Assembly: GCA_003024785.1 (NCBI GenBank) | Contig: PUQB01000855.1 | Span: 21,494 to 85,493, forward strand | From: Selaginella tamariscina | Lineage: Eukaryota; Streptophyta; Lycopodiopsida; Selaginellales; Selaginellaceae | Direction of reading: 5' to 3' | Length of the DNA: 64,000 nt | Shown here: in pieces, positions 1 through 11,142 of the stretch | Numbering within the stretch: the first letter of the stretch is position 1 | How the letters are laid out: every line of letters begins with the position of its first letter | Translations under genes and position numbers: made by a program | Notes under the pieces: generated by a model | Seen by the model: the letters and a program-made list of their open reading frames with translations, nothing else | Database searches by the model: none | Told to the model about the DNA's origin: nothing

Positions 1-134
1 TTGAGAGAAGGAGTTTTAATATATGTAAATGTGGAGAGTTAAAGGAAAGAAAGTGTGTAGCCTTTCCTAAAGGTTAGGTGAAAGGACACCGGTTAAATAG
101 GAAAAGGTGGGATTTCCGGTTTTCCTATTTAACA
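1..134 (+). repeat. 5' LTR of element A, 3' portion only
   Basis: These bases match the last part of the LTR at 8,920-9,447 and end in the same TTTAACA terminus. The matching 3' LTR begins TGTTAAA, so the LTR has the usual TG...CA ends inside a short inverted repeat. Most of the LTR lies outside the window, so LTR-LTR divergence cannot be judged in full. Confidence 0.9.
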
Positions 135-153
135 TTTGGCGACCACGGAGGGA
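135..153 (+). other. Primer-binding site of element A
   Basis: Directly after the LTR end comes TTTGGCGACCACGGAGGGA. A PBS normally starts with TGG, the complement of the tRNA CCA end, and TGG lies two bases inside this stretch. A diverged version follows the 5' LTR of element B at 11,122. The tRNA was not identified. Confidence 0.65.
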
Positions 154-1925
154 TTTTGCCATTGCAATGTTAGCATTCATTGAGAAAAAGGCTAAAAAGA
201 TAGAATTTCATTTTGAAAATGGCTCAGAAGGTGTAGAGCCGAATGTGTAAAGAGAAGGAATGAATGGAACCTTGGAGAAACCATCGTCTGATCCAGCCTT
301 TAGCTGATCAAAGGAACCAAAGGCAAGCCAATAGAGTGGCTGCCCAATAGCAACCTGAAACTGACAAAAATAGATGTCAAAATATCCTTGGCAGATAAAG
401 AGGATATTGTAGAAACAATACAGAAATCTGAGGCTGATCCAAGAATTGGAGGCAGTATCAAACAACTGGTTTAGAGGAGACTGTGAGAGGAACAGAAGGA
501 GTGCTGTTTATAAACGAGATTGCAAGGAGAAGGATCTCTTGAGAACTCCCGAAGAGGAAGGGAGGAAGGTGTAAGAGGAAATACACCAGAGCAAAGGATT
601 ATTACAAATATGGCACTTTTTCTGGGAATGTTTGGGGGTACGGTGATGTATCTCACATTCTCTGCAGGAAAGAAAGAAAATCCGAAAAGGCACTTACAAC
701 AGTTTGAAGAGGTAGTAAAACTGTATAAGGTGACGGATGCAGAAAGGCTACTTATATTTCCAATACATTGAAAGGAAATGCCTCTACTGGTATTATGATT
801 TAGAAAAGGAAGTCAGAGAGGATTATTAGAAGGTTACTGATGCTTTTAAGGAGTATTTCAGAAAGGAGGAATTGCTGGAGGAACATTTAGAGAAGTTAAG
901 GACTATCCTTCAAGGCAAAATAGAAAAGATAATGAATATACACACCATTTTAAGAAACATAAGAAAAATGTAAGGCAAATGTAAAATGGATGCCTTATTG
1001 CAATGGTATAAGCAAGGGTTGCTAAAACCATATAGAGATCTAGCACTCACTATTAATGAAAAGGATAGAGAGGATCTCATTAATTAATTAAAAATATATG
1101 AGAAGAAGAGAAGACAAATAAAAAAGATTGCAAAAGGAAAGTTGAAAATATATGGAAGAAAGAAAGAATCCTTTGATGAAGAGGAAGAGAAGTGATGTAG
1201 TAAAGGTTCGTAAATATTTAATAGATGAGAAAGCATTGGCTCAAATGATGAAATCCTTAAAGGGAATGACAGTTAAGGAGGAGATAAAGGCAAAGGTATG
1301 TGCACTAAATGTAACAATCTTGGCCATACAGTGGAGGAATGTAGGCTGCAACTACCTACATGCCAAATCTGCGGAAAGGAAGGACATGTAGCCCAAACTG
1401 CAGACATTTCCTGAACCAGAATGTGGTTGGTATAGAGAGAGAAAGGAGAATGGATGAACGTCCACCTCCTAGAAGGTTCCCACCTAACAGGAATCGTGGA
1501 AATGATAGGAATGATAATGCTATTCCTTATAAGAATAGGAACAATATATATGGCAGAAGGAATGAAATTCCTTATCAGAATAGGAACAATGGAAGGAATG
1601 ATGTTCCTTATGAAAATAAAGAGGATAGGTATTATAGAGAAAAATGGTCCATACAATGGACAACAGAAGAATAAATCCTATACAGAAAGAAATGATAAAC
1701 AATATAGAGAAGAAGCAAGATCTTATCAAGGTCAAAGAGGCAGAAATGAGCAATATAATCAGGTCAATGAAGACAAGGACCACAGGGTAGGAATTTTCCT
1801 TCCCAGGTTTGTTATACATGTGGTGAAACAGGACATATCTCTAGAGAATGTCCTAGGCGGAATGTACAACCTCCTACTTCCACCAGAATGACTAATGTGC
1901 AGCCTACAACATGGCTTATTCAATA
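154..1925 (+). pseudogene. Decayed gag of element A with CCHC zinc knuckles
   Basis: Gag forms the particle and packages RNA. The reading is broken by many stops and frame changes. A capsid-like piece is readable at 520-771. A first zinc knuckle at about 1,300-1,341 reads CTKCNNLGHTVEEC (CX2CX4HX4C). A second begins CQICGKEGHVA and is then frameshifted. A third, CYTCGETGHISREC, is at 1,810-1,851 and perfect. Between knuckles two and three lies a low-complexity, Arg/Asn-rich stretch of imperfect repeats rich in RN, DVPY and IPY. The first 360 bases hold no readable gag and may be leader. Confidence 0.8.
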
Positions 1926-2470
1926 GAGGAGGAAAAGGATGAGTATCCACCGTTGCAAGGGCAGTTATAGCTCCTTATATAAGAAACCAAATATTAAATG
2001 CAATGAGCTTAGTTCAACAAAACACCACCTTCGAGTGAAGGATATACAGTCTGTAAAATGGATAAGGAAGTACTGTATGAAGGTGATTATGATGGACAAG
2101 TTCCTTGCATCACAGTATATGTGGGAAGAAATAAGTTAAAACGAGTGTTAATAAATGGAGGTTCAGGTGTGAATTTTATTGAAGAAGGTGAATGTAAAAG
2201 GATGGGTTTAGGACCGATCCAACCTGCTCCATTTAACCTTAAAATGGCTGATCAACGAAGTGTAAGGCCATTAGGTATAGTAAGAGCAGTTACTATATCT
2301 GTTAAAGGACTTAAATTTAAAATATCCTTAATAGTCCTACGAATGGAAGGACAGGATGCAACCTATACTATGTTATTGGGCCGACCTTGGCTTAAGATTG
2401 CTTATTTGTGCAAGATTGGGGCTCAGGAAAAATGACAATAGGACAAGGTGACATGAAGGTGGATATCTAT
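1926..2470 (+). pseudogene. Retropepsin-like protease of element A, active-site D changed
   Basis: Readable at 2,058-2,435. The active-site region reads VLINGGSGVNF where retroelement proteases have (I/L)DGGS, so the catalytic Asp is replaced by Asn. The downstream LLGRPWL motif is typical of plant gypsy proteases and confirms the assignment. The protease would release the mature Gag and Pol proteins. The D-to-N change would abolish catalysis by itself. Confidence 0.8.
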
Positions 2471-4180
2471 ACTCATGCTAAGAGATATTTAGCAAAAAGG
2501 GCATTAGAAGGATATGATTGGATGCAGGGCTTGGATGATCAGGAGAAGAGGAAATTTTGAAGACATACCCTGATCTAAAAGCCCTTGCAGAGATCGATTT
2601 ATATGCAATCGTGAAAGAAAAAAGAAAGCCTCTCAAAAGGAACAGGAAGAGGATCAGTGGGGTTGCAGGAAAAATTTTATAAGTCTGTTTCTTATGAAAT
2701 GAACTTACAGGAACAACCTGCGGATTATACTTATATATACTAATGACCCTCTAGAGCAAGTCAACATAGGAACAGAGAAGGAACCTAAGATGTTGACTAT
2801 AGCTCAAGGACTAATCCTGATTTTAAGGATAAAGGATTGGCATTGTTAGCCAAGTATAAGGATGTATTTGCATGGTCCTATAAGGATCTAAAAGGAATAC
2901 CCCCAGAACTCTGTATGCACACTATTCAACTTTTGCCGGGATGCCAACCAGCTAAACAAAATGCATATAGGATGAATCCTAATTATGCAAAGTTGTTAAG
3001 GAAAATTGATAAGTGTTACAGGTTGGTTTTATATATCCTATACAAGGAGCACAATGGTTATCACCACTTGTAATTGTTCCTAAGAAAAATGGAAAGTTAA
3101 GAGTATGTGTAAACTATAAAAAGTTAAATGATTACAGCTAAGGATACCTTTCCGATACCTTTTACAGAGGAAATGCTGGATAATGTTGCTGGACACGAAA
3201 TGTATTCCTTCATGGATGGCTTTTGGGGTATAACCAAGTGATGGTAGCTCCTGAAGATCAACATAAAACAGCTTTTATAAGTCCGTGGGGTGCATATGCT
3301 TATAGAGTTATGCCTTTTGGCTTATGCAATGCACCCTTTACTTTCAAAGGATTATAACAGATACCTTTCGGGAATACCTTTTAGACTTTATGAAAGTCTT
3401 TATGGACGATTTTAGTGTTTAGTTCAAAGGAAGAACATTTGCATTGTCTGGAAAAGTGTTTCCAGAAATGTAGGCAAAATTTAGTTGCTTTAATCCTGAA
3501 AAATGTAACTTCTTTGTTAAATCAGGAGTCCTTTTAGGACATGTTGTTTGTAAGGAAGGTATATTGGTGGACCAGGATAAGGTTAAGGTTATCCTCAGTT
3601 TACAACCACCACAAGATATAAAGGAGTTACGTAGGTTTTTAGGAAAAATAGGTTACCATAGGCGGTTTATAAAGCATTATGCTGAGATCGCAAAACCTTT
3701 AACAGATTTGTAAAGGCAGATGTACCATATGATTGGACATCACAGTGTCAAGAGGCCTTTGACCAACTTCGAAGGCTCTTACTAAAGCACCAATATTGTT
3801 AGTCCTAAATGGGATCGAGAATTCCATGTACAAGTGGATGCCTCTGATATGGCAATAGGAGCCATCCTTACACAGATGCAAGAGGATGGAAAGGATCGTC
3901 CTATCTATTATGCTAGCCGTAGCTAACACCTAAAGTAAATTAACCACTACAGAAAAAAGCTTTAGGTATATGCTATCCATAAATTTAGACACTATCTTTT
4001 GGCTAATAAAGTGAAGATTTTTGTAGATCATAAAGCTTTATTATATTTACTTAATAAACCTGTACTTACAGGAAGGTTAGCCAGATGGTTTTTTACTTCT
4101 GCAGGAATATAATTTTGAGATAATTCATAAACCAGGAAGGCAGCATGAACAGCTGACCATTTAAGTCGCATTAAAACAGA
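2471..4180 (+). pseudogene. Reverse transcriptase and RNase H of element A
   Basis: The RT start is readable at 2,837-3,010 (KDVFAWSYKDLKGIP). It is followed in other frames by VIVPKKNGKLRVCVNYKKLN (about 3,070-3,130), YRVMPFGLCNAP (3,301-3,336) and the catalytic FMDDF at 3,399-3,413. RNase H follows, with VQVDASDMAIGAIL near 3,827 and DHKALLYLLN near 4,028. Stops and frameshifts interrupt nearly every block, so no functional protein is possible. Order and motifs are diagnostic of Ty3/gypsy Pol. Confidence 0.88.
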
Positions 4181-5589
4181 CAAAGTTCCTATACATGCGA
4201 TGGATGATTTTCCTGATGCAAATTTATTTCGTGTTGACGTTCCATTAAGGTGATTAAATCATATAAAACATATCTAGCCACTGGAATAGTACCACCTATT
4301 TATAGGACAATAGATGAAAGGAAGTTGTTTGTCGTGAGGACACGACACTTTTCTCTCGTGGAAGAGCAGTTGTACAAATTGGGGTCTGATGGGGTGTTAC
4401 GAAGATGTGTAAACCCTTTAGAGGTCCAGAGGTTTTAAAAGAGGCTCATTCAGGCCTTGTAGAAGGCCATTTTGTAAAGAAAAATAAGGAAGAAAATCCT
4501 TCAGGCAGGCTTATGGTGCCCTACTTTATGGAGGGAGGTAGGTAGCTATTGTAAGGTGTGTGATAAATGCCAACGTGCACAATTGCCTCCAAAAGAAATA
4601 AATACAACCTTATAATCCAGTTCTCCCATTAGAACCTTTCCAGAAATGTGGAATGGATTTTATAGGACTAATTAATCCTGTGAGCTCAAAAGGAATCAAT
4701 GCATATTGGTTTTAATAGATTATATGATGAAATGGGTAGAGGCAGAGCCTATGAGAAGGGCCGATGCATATAATATAGCAACGGTTATATACAATATTAT
4801 AATAGTACGTTATGGCATTCCTAAGGAAATTGTGAGTGATAGAGGAAAGCATTTCGTGAATGAAACGATAGAAATGCTCATGAAGGAGTTTGTGATAAAA
4901 CACAAGAAGTCGACACCATATTACCACATGGTAATGGGCAGACTGAGTCGACAAACAAAGTCCTTAAGAACATGTTAAGGAAGGTAGTTCAGGATAATCG
5001 GAAAGATTGGAATGAAAGGCTACCAGAAGTTCTCTGGGCCTATAGGACAGCTTATAAAGTGACTACTGGTATGACACCTTTTAAGCTTGCTTATGGCTTA
5101 GAGGCCATAACCCCAATGAGTTTATTGTGCCATCCTTGCGAATAGCGGTACAATATAATATAGGGAGAAGGACTCTATGGAACTCGTTTAATAGAGTTGG
5201 AGAAGTTGGATGAGTTAAGGAGGTACGCCTTATGGACTATACAGGCCATTCAGAAGGAAGGCCTGGCTTGATAGGAAGAGAAGAGGAAAGGAGATAAAGG
5301 AAGGGGACTTGGTCTTGTGGTATAGAGGTAAGGTGGGAGAAATGAGTCAAAAATTGATTTAAAATGGATAGGCCCTTTTCAAGTTAAGTCTGTAAAGGAA
5401 GAAGGAGTGATGCAACTAGAAATGTTGGAAGGAGAAGAAATCGAGGGAATGGTGAATGTTAATAAGGTAAGAAAGTATATATCACAGGAGAACGTTGCAG
5501 GAAATGTTATTTTTATTGATTTGAGGAGTATATTCTCTATCTATCAGTGCACACGAAACGAGGCTATAGATCTAGGGTTTTACAGAGTG
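4181..5589 (+). pseudogene. Integrase of element A, C-terminus joined to the 3' ORF
   Basis: The HHCC finger is recognisable (EAHSGLVEGHF near 4,441 and CDKCQRA near 4,565). The catalytic core at 4,706-4,978 has the first Asp in VLIDYMMKW and the second in IVSDRGKHF. The third residue, in NGQTESTNK, is out of frame because one C is missing near 4,920. The C-terminal part (LWAYRTAYKVTTGMTPF near 5,035) is followed by an open stretch from 5,407. That stretch runs to 5,589 and, with the 5,590-6,677 insertion skipped, continues in frame at 6,683. Confidence 0.85.
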
Positions 5590-6677
5590 TGTCAGAGTTT
5601 TAACCCAAAGGGCCAACATGTGACAACACGTGGCTGCCAGGTGGCCATTCAGCGTCATCACCCTATGTGAGCAACACTAAGTTTCCTAGAACAACCCAAC
5701 GACCCTAAGGTTAGACTCTAATGCCCAAGTGGACAGGAGACTTAGGGTTTAGCCTAAGTCTCCCTAGAATGTCTGCCCCCAAAACCCTTGAGGGATAACC
5801 CTAGTTGACTTAGGGTCTTGCCCTAAAAGACCTAGACATGCTCATGCCCTAACCCCCATCAAGGAGACGGGTGTTCCACACATACCCCTGTGACAGAGCT
5901 AAGGCATCGTCACTTACTCCTTAAGGAATCACCCTCATCCGAGAGTACAACCCCTTTAGGGCGACAAGGGGTACCCTGAACCATGACTAACCCCTAAGGG
6001 TTTGAGTGGCCAAGTCATACCCTAGACCTCCCAGGCATGAATTCACCAACGTTAAGGGTAAGCTACCCCGAAGGTGGGACGTACCCTTGGCATCTGGAAG
6101 TTAGGGCGGCACAACAGAGGGTTGTGCCTTGACGACACAAGCTAGAGCTTGCACCGGGAGAAGAGTAACGAGTTCAGTCATGAACCCAAAACCCTCACTC
6201 CTACATACTCTACTTATTTATGTGACGGAGCCCCCCCCCCCTTTTCCTGTATTTGTAAGTGGGTTGGCACTGAATTTCAGCCCAGACAATTAACAGTATG
6301 AGCCTATAACTCACCCTTACTCCTACCCCTAAACCCTACCCAAGGGGGTGGGGGTTTTAGGGCGTGGGTTAGGGCAACCCTAGGGTTAGGTCAACCCTAC
6401 AGGTGTTCCTAACCCTACTTAACACGCCAAACTCATCTGCAACAACCAATCAGCCTATTCATGACGTCAAAATTGGGGGTGGATTTTCTAGAAGGTAAGT
6501 TTTAGCTTCGCTTAGAGTTTTTACAAATACCTAATGACACCTGGCCGGACCATCACCAAATACCCAAGTGCACTAAGCGGGCCTGTTTCCTACTACATCT
6601 AGGGTCTATCAACATAGTATAGGTAACAACAGTCAACGTCCAAAGTATAGGGTCGAGTCATAGTAAAAACTATGACA
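5590..6677 (+). repeat. D-family solo LTR, internally deleted
   Basis: It starts TGTCAGAG and ends CTATGACA, a TGTCA...TGACA terminal pair typical of an LTR. It is flanked by the perfect 5-bp duplication GAGTG (5,585-5,589 and 6,678-6,682). Compared with the 1,740-bp copy at 54,210-55,949 it lacks about 680 internal bases, with the junction near 6,035. It carries no coding potential. A run of C near 6,231-6,241 is shared with the other copy. No internal gag-pol of this family is in the window. Confidence 0.85.
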
Positions 6678-6682
6678 GAGTG

Positions 6683-8888
6683 TGCAGCGAGAGAGAGATG
6701 TCGGCAAAGAAAGGATGTTTGCTTACTCGAAATTGTCGGGAGTTGATCAATCCTCCTGATGGAGAGAGATTGGGTCAGGTACAATTGGTACACACAAAGT
6801 GGGATTTCTCCTTGGAGATGGAGAAGGTGTTGACAGAGCTCGGATTGTGGGAGTATGCACAGATTTTGAAGGATGGAGAGCCTCATGATGAGCAGTGTTT
6901 CACATTGGTTATGCTGATGGAAAAGGTGGATAAGCTTGAAATAGGATTTGTAGCGTATTCGGAAGAGAGGAAACTCCTCTTTACAGAGAAGCTTCTAGAA
7001 AAGGTTTTCCTGTTGTTGAGATTAGAGGGAGAAGTTAAGGCAGATAGATCTCACCTTTAAACTTTCTGAAAGAAGGAAAGCAGTATGTGAGTAAGGTAGG
7101 TCTAAAGCTTTCCGATCTCGTGGAGGAGCAGTTGGCAGTGAATTTCATTGTCAACGCTTTTGAGTTCCAAACATCACACATCACGGCGTCAAACCCAGTG
7201 ATGTCCTTATATGATGGATTGAAGGCAAAGAGGCCGTGAGAGTGGCTCAGTATTTGATGAAGAGGTTGAGAGAGCACCTATGCGCCATGTAGGAATTGGA
7301 GAAGAAAGAAGAGCCTTCATTAATGATGGCGTTCACGTGGGTACAGGTAATTGCAGATTATGTGCGCTTGCATGGAGAGCCGACAGGGCCGGAAATAGTG
7401 GCTCGGATGAAACATGTGAGGAAGGAGACAGAGTTGTTTCAAAAGAAGCAGGGGAAGCGAAAAGGATCGAAAGCTAAAGGGAAGGAATTAGAAGGGGACC
7501 TGCAAGGGGAGGAAGAGAAACAGGGAGAAAAGATGCACAAGAAGAAGAAGCCTAAGGTGGAGAAGCAGGCACCGGTGAAGAGGACTACAAGGTCGGGAGG
7601 CAAGACTGGAAAGCAGAAGGTGAAGGCACAGGAAGGACCGGAGCAGAGATTGGTGGTAGATTTGGAGGAAGAAGAGGATGAACAGTCAGGGGTATGATGC
7701 AGGAAGATGAAGAATTATTTGAGCAAGGAGAAAAGGAAGAACCTGTAGAGCAGTAGGAAGAGGAGTCGCATGAAGTGGACAAGGAGCGGAGGACGAAAGC
7801 GAGGCAGGAGATTAAGTCGAAATCACAGAAGCAGGGGATAATGGATCAGGAGGTCACCCGAAGTTGTTACAGGAGGAGCAGCCCATGATGATCGTGCCAT
7901 TAGAGACGGTGGATCCGTACGAAGCGAAGATATGCAAGAAGGATAAGGTGATGAATGAATGGATGGATGAGCAAGAAGGGAAACGGAAGGGGTTCGAGTC
8001 ACCTACTGATACTCCAATTTCGATGATTACGCCGGCAACGGTGGGTATAACCGATGATGGGGTAGTGGAAATTGCAAAGGAAGTGGAAGAGATGGTGCGT
8101 GGATCGAAGTTTCTGAGACACCAATTCAACCCACCGCCGTTCCAGTCATCACCAAGGTCACACGGAGGTATGTACGACAGGGGTGTGTATTGTGGGGGAT
8201 CACATGGCATGGCAGTTCCTGATTTCCACTTGGTGAGGAGGATATGTGACAACAACAGCAGGAGGGTAATGTGTAGGCGGATGTCTCATTCAAGCGCAGG
8301 AGGGCATTTGCACGGAAGGAGGTGCAAACTATGGACACGCAGATTCAGTTTGCACAGATTCTGGCGGAGATGGTAGAACAGGTCATTGGAGGAGGTAATG
8401 AGGTGCAAGATGCAACTTAGATGGCGGCAAGCCTATTCAATCATTTGGTCAATGCTGGATACACTGTTAAGGATAGGGCAGACATTCAGAGGTTGATTGT
8501 GCAGGCCGTGGAGAGTGTCGTGGCACCTAAGATGACCGCCATTTAGGGAATGATGAGTAAGGGCGTTTAGTGACCGGCTAAGCAGAGGACTCCAAGCCCG
8601 GTGTGGAGCTTAAGCCCATGGTGATGTCACAGGAGCCCATGACGCTATTCCAGAGGTTAGTACGAGCACGAGACGAAACCCAGCAGACTGCTACCATATT
8701 GTCGATGGTGGTGGGCAAATTCTAGCGTCTTCAGGAGGAGAACGAGCAGCTTAGGAAGGAGACGCAGGCATTTTGCCTTCAGGTAGCAATGGTGCAGCAG
8801 GAACTTGAGAAGGAAAAGGCGGAGTTTCAGAAGTATAAGGATCAGGAGGAGGTGGAGTATCAGGATGATGCACAGGATGTGTTGCCAT
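6683..8888 (+). pseudogene. Accessory 3' ORF of element A (basic region plus coiled coil)
   Basis: It lies between integrase and the 3' LTR, where some plant gypsy lineages (for example Athila, Tat) carry an extra ORF. Family is not recognised. Readable pieces are 6,683-7,060, 7,296-7,697 (very Lys/Glu-rich, with KKKKPKVEK as a possible nuclear signal) and 7,864-8,376. The C-terminal part (8,640-8,888) is rich in Glu, Gln and Leu with heptad-like spacing and looks like a coiled coil. It ends in a stop just before the purine tract. Several stops and frameshifts. Elements B and C have a coiled-coil 3' ORF in the same place. Confidence 0.6.
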
Positions 8889-8904
8889 GAGGACACAGCA
8901 ATGA

Positions 8905-8919
8905 ATAAGGAGGGGGCAG
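8905..8919 (+). other. Polypurine tract of element A
   Basis: AATAAGGAGGGGGCAG lies immediately before the TGTTAAA start of the 3' LTR. The same motif precedes the next LTR at about 9,582-9,596. This is the expected position and composition for priming plus-strand DNA synthesis. Confidence 0.75.
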
Positions 8920-9447
8920 TGTTAAAGGTAAAATATTAGGACATCCTACTGTAGAAAGAATAAGGGTAAGAAGGTCTGTAATAAGCATGGAAGGAAAGGT
9001 TGTGAAGAAGGAAAATCCTTACCGAGAGGAGAAGGAAAAGGAAAAAGATAAAGGAAAAGGAAAAGGTAAAGGATGACGTGGCGAGAGGAAGAGTAGTTAA
9101 GGGGAGTTAGGGCAATAGAGGAAGGGTCTCCATTTGAAGTTCCAGTAAGAGATAGAGGTTCTCTACACTTTGTCTCTTGTATTCATGTAGTAATGAAAGG
9201 TGCATATTATAAGATCTTATGTGTATGTATGTGTACTCTCAATGAATGGATCTAACAAGGCAATAGCCAAAATCTGTTCTTGCCCTTGACTTCGGAGACC
9301 AGTCATTGTGGCTTTAAGAGAAGGAGTTTTAATATATGTAAATGTGGAGAGTTAAAGGAAAGAAAATGTGTAGCCTTTCCTAAAGGTTAGGTGAAAGGAC
9401 ACCGGTTAAACAAGAAAAGGTGGGATTTCTGATTTTCCTGTTTAACA
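8920..9447 (+). repeat. 3' LTR of element A
   Basis: 528 bp with TGTTAAAGG...TGTTTAACA ends. Its last 134 bases match window positions 1-134. The LTR holds the text ACTTTGTCTCTTGTATTCAT near 9,167, shared with the LTR at 9,597. Confidence 0.9.
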
Positions 9448-9596
9448 GGTATCAACTTCCAACCAAGAACTTAGGAAAGTGAAGAACAACTTTTGGAAGT
9501 ATAAAGGAGAGAATCCACAGTACCATGAAGATCAACATCCAAAGGAAGGAGTAGGATAGTTGCCTTAAGGACACAACAATGAATAAGGAGGGGCAG
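9448..9596 (+). repeat. 3' ORF end and purine tract of a second A-family element
   Basis: This 149-bp stretch aligns by eye to the end of the 3' ORF of element A (AGAAGTATAAGGATCAGGAG near 8,829) and ends in the same purine tract. It does not start with a primer-binding site. It is therefore not an LTR-PBS junction of a tandem element but a 3' remnant of an older relative. Confidence 0.75.
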
Positions 9597-10148
9597 TGTT
9601 AAAGGTAAAATATTAGGAAACATAGGACATCTTACTGTGGAGAGAATAAGAGTAGGAAGGTTTGTAGTAAGCATGGAAGGAAAGGATGTGGAGGAAAATC
9701 CTTACCGAGAGAAAAAGGAAAAGGAAAATGTGAGTAAGGTAAGGGAAATCTCGGAAAGGAAAAGGATGATGTGGCGAGAGGAAGGGTAGTTAGGAGGTAG
9801 TTAGGGTATGGGAAAAGGGTCTCCAGAGGGGTCTCCACAAGAAGTTCCAGCAAGAGAGAGAGAGGTTCTTCACACTTTGTCTCTTGTGTTCATGTAGTAA
9901 TGAAAGGTGCATATTATAAGATCTTGTGTATGTATGTATACTCTTAATGAATCGATCTAACAAGGCAATAGCCAAAATCCGTTCTTGCCCTTGACTTTAG
10001 AGACCAGTCATTGTGGCTTTGAGAGAAGGTGTTTTGATATGTATAATGTGAGAGTTGGAGAAAAGAGAGTGTGTAGCATTTCTTAAAGGTTAAGAGAAAA
10101 AATCGATTAAATAGGAAAAAGTGGGGTTTCTTGTTTTCCTATTTAACA
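9597..10148 (+). repeat. Second A-family LTR
   Basis: 552 bp, TGTTAAAGG...TATTTAACA, clearly related to 8,920-9,447 but diverged by substitutions and small indels. The flank after 10,148 is the microsatellite sequence also found, inverted, at 47,570-47,640. Confidence 0.88.
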
Positions 10149-10224
10149 GTGTGTATCACTATAATTTTATCTGATTTGTCTATCTCTGGCACACACACGC
10201 ACTTTCCTACACACATATACATAC

Positions 10225-10286
<62 letters not shown>
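10149..10286 (+). repeat. Microsatellite flank with (TA)n and (TG)n
   Basis: A (TA)n run at about 10,224-10,244 is followed by a (TG)n run to about 10,287. The first 65 bases are the near-exact reverse complement of 47,570-47,640. This block is the outer end of the inverted duplicate of array 3. Confidence 0.85.
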
Positions 10287-10289
<3 letters not shown>

Positions 10290-10604
10290 GCGGCGAGATT
10301 AATCCCCCGCCGAGGCCCTTCATGCAGGTCATGAGCGGCGAGATTAATCTCGCTACCCTTCAGGCAGGCTATTCGGTTCCCCTCATGAGCGGCAGGATTA
10401 ATCCCGCCACCCATGAGGCTAACCGAAGAGCGGCAGGATTAATCCCGCCGCCCATGGCCCACCGCCTATGCATGCCCTGTGCGGAATCTGGAGGGATTTA
10501 TCTTGCTGCCAATGGCCTGTCTAAAGGGCCTAGGCGACGGGATTAATCTCGCCGGATTCTGTGCAGGAAATGGGCGTGTGGCAGGATTAATCCCGCTGCC
10601 TAGT
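10287..10604 (+). repeat. Palindrome array 1a (GGGATTAATCCC type)
   Basis: About seven imperfect palindromes with consensus GGCGGGATTAATCCCGCC, spaced about 40-55 bp. Spacers of the type CATGGCCTGCGTGAAGGGCC are shared with arrays 1b and 3. Element B is inserted at its right edge; array 1b is the other half. Confidence 0.9.
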
Positions 10605-11121
10605 TGACAGTGGCCCGTCATCGTGGCCAGCTGGCGGGATGCCCACCGCTCGGAGGAGTGACGGATGAAGCGCCGGATAAGGGAGGTACTTCAGGTATGA
10701 ACTAATGGCGACCGTTGTCAGGCGGCGGCGTAACGAGCGTAGATCCGATTGTCCGGACCAACTACCCAAGGTACGAAGGACAGCACGCGTGGGGAGGCGC
10801 ATAAATGTGACAAGCAAGACTCTGTCATCAGGCGGCAGACCAATGGGAGAGCGCCACCTGTAGCTACCTCCAAGCGAGAGATCCTCACTTGCTCGACTCC
10901 TGGGCCCCGCAACACTCTCTGCCCAATCATCTCAGTAGGACTTCCCCTTTCTTGTACATGAACCCTCACGGCATCCAGGTAGAGGCCATCCAATACCTTC
11001 CATTACTCCTGAGGTAAGGCCTGGCTTGCTGGCCGAACCACCGGGGGTTGGACGTCATCTTGGCGACCACCGTAGTTTCCTGAGAAGCACCACATCTGGC
11101 TTGCGGAGTCCCCAACGACCA
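10605..11121 (+). repeat. 5' LTR of element B, promoter block deleted
   Basis: 517 bp starting TGACAGTGGCC and ending CGACCA. Compared with the 3' LTR it lacks about 147 bp after GTAGCTA. That block in the 3' LTR contains CCCACTATATAAGCC, the likely TATA box. The 5' LTR therefore probably cannot start transcription. Confidence 0.85.
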
Positions 11122-11142
11122 TTTGCGGTGACCACAATGGGA
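11122..11142 (+). other. Probable primer-binding site of element B
   Basis: TTTGCGGTGACCACAATGGG directly follows the LTR end and resembles the PBS of element A, TTTGGCGACCACGGAGGGA, with changes. TGG of the expected start is altered. Confidence 0.5.

Larger units (their letters stand above)
1..10148 (+). mobile_element. Ty3/gypsy LTR retrotransposon A plus an adjoining 3' remnant
   Basis: The element runs off the left edge inside its 5' LTR. The order is LTR end (1-134), primer-binding site, gag with zinc knuckles, aspartic protease, RT, RNase H, integrase, an accessory 3' ORF, purine-rich tract and 3' LTR (8,920-9,447). Integrase after RT-RNase H is the Ty3/gypsy order. A second fragment (9,448-10,148) repeats only the last part of the 3' ORF, the purine tract and the LTR of a relative. 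Every coding region has stops and frameshifts, so it is not autonomous. The right end at 10,148 abuts a sequence (from 10,149) that is nearly identical, inverted, to 47,570-47,640, which shows what the insertion landed in. Confidence 0.9.

Noticed and set aside
6231-6241. C runs at 6,231 and about 55,520 as polypurine tracts of a reverse-strand element
   Set aside because: They lie inside the D LTR and are not followed by a TG terminus on the reverse strand.
5590-6677. D copies as a DNA transposon with inverted ends TGTCA.AGTTTT
   Set aside because: The longer inverted match is imperfect, while the 5-bp target duplication and TG...CA ends fit a solo LTR better. The 3-bp CAT flank at 54,210 keeps some doubt.
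10139-10546. ORFs of 67-99 codons in array 1a and at 21,748-22,222, 46,628-46,874 and 51,811-52,023
   Set aside because: They encode repeated INPA/GLIPP text on both strands because the palindrome is read in several frames; no conserved start or codon pattern.
10287-10604. Palindrome arrays as CRISPR arrays
   Set aside because: Units are imperfect, spacers are related to each other and partly inverted repeats, and the genome is a plant.
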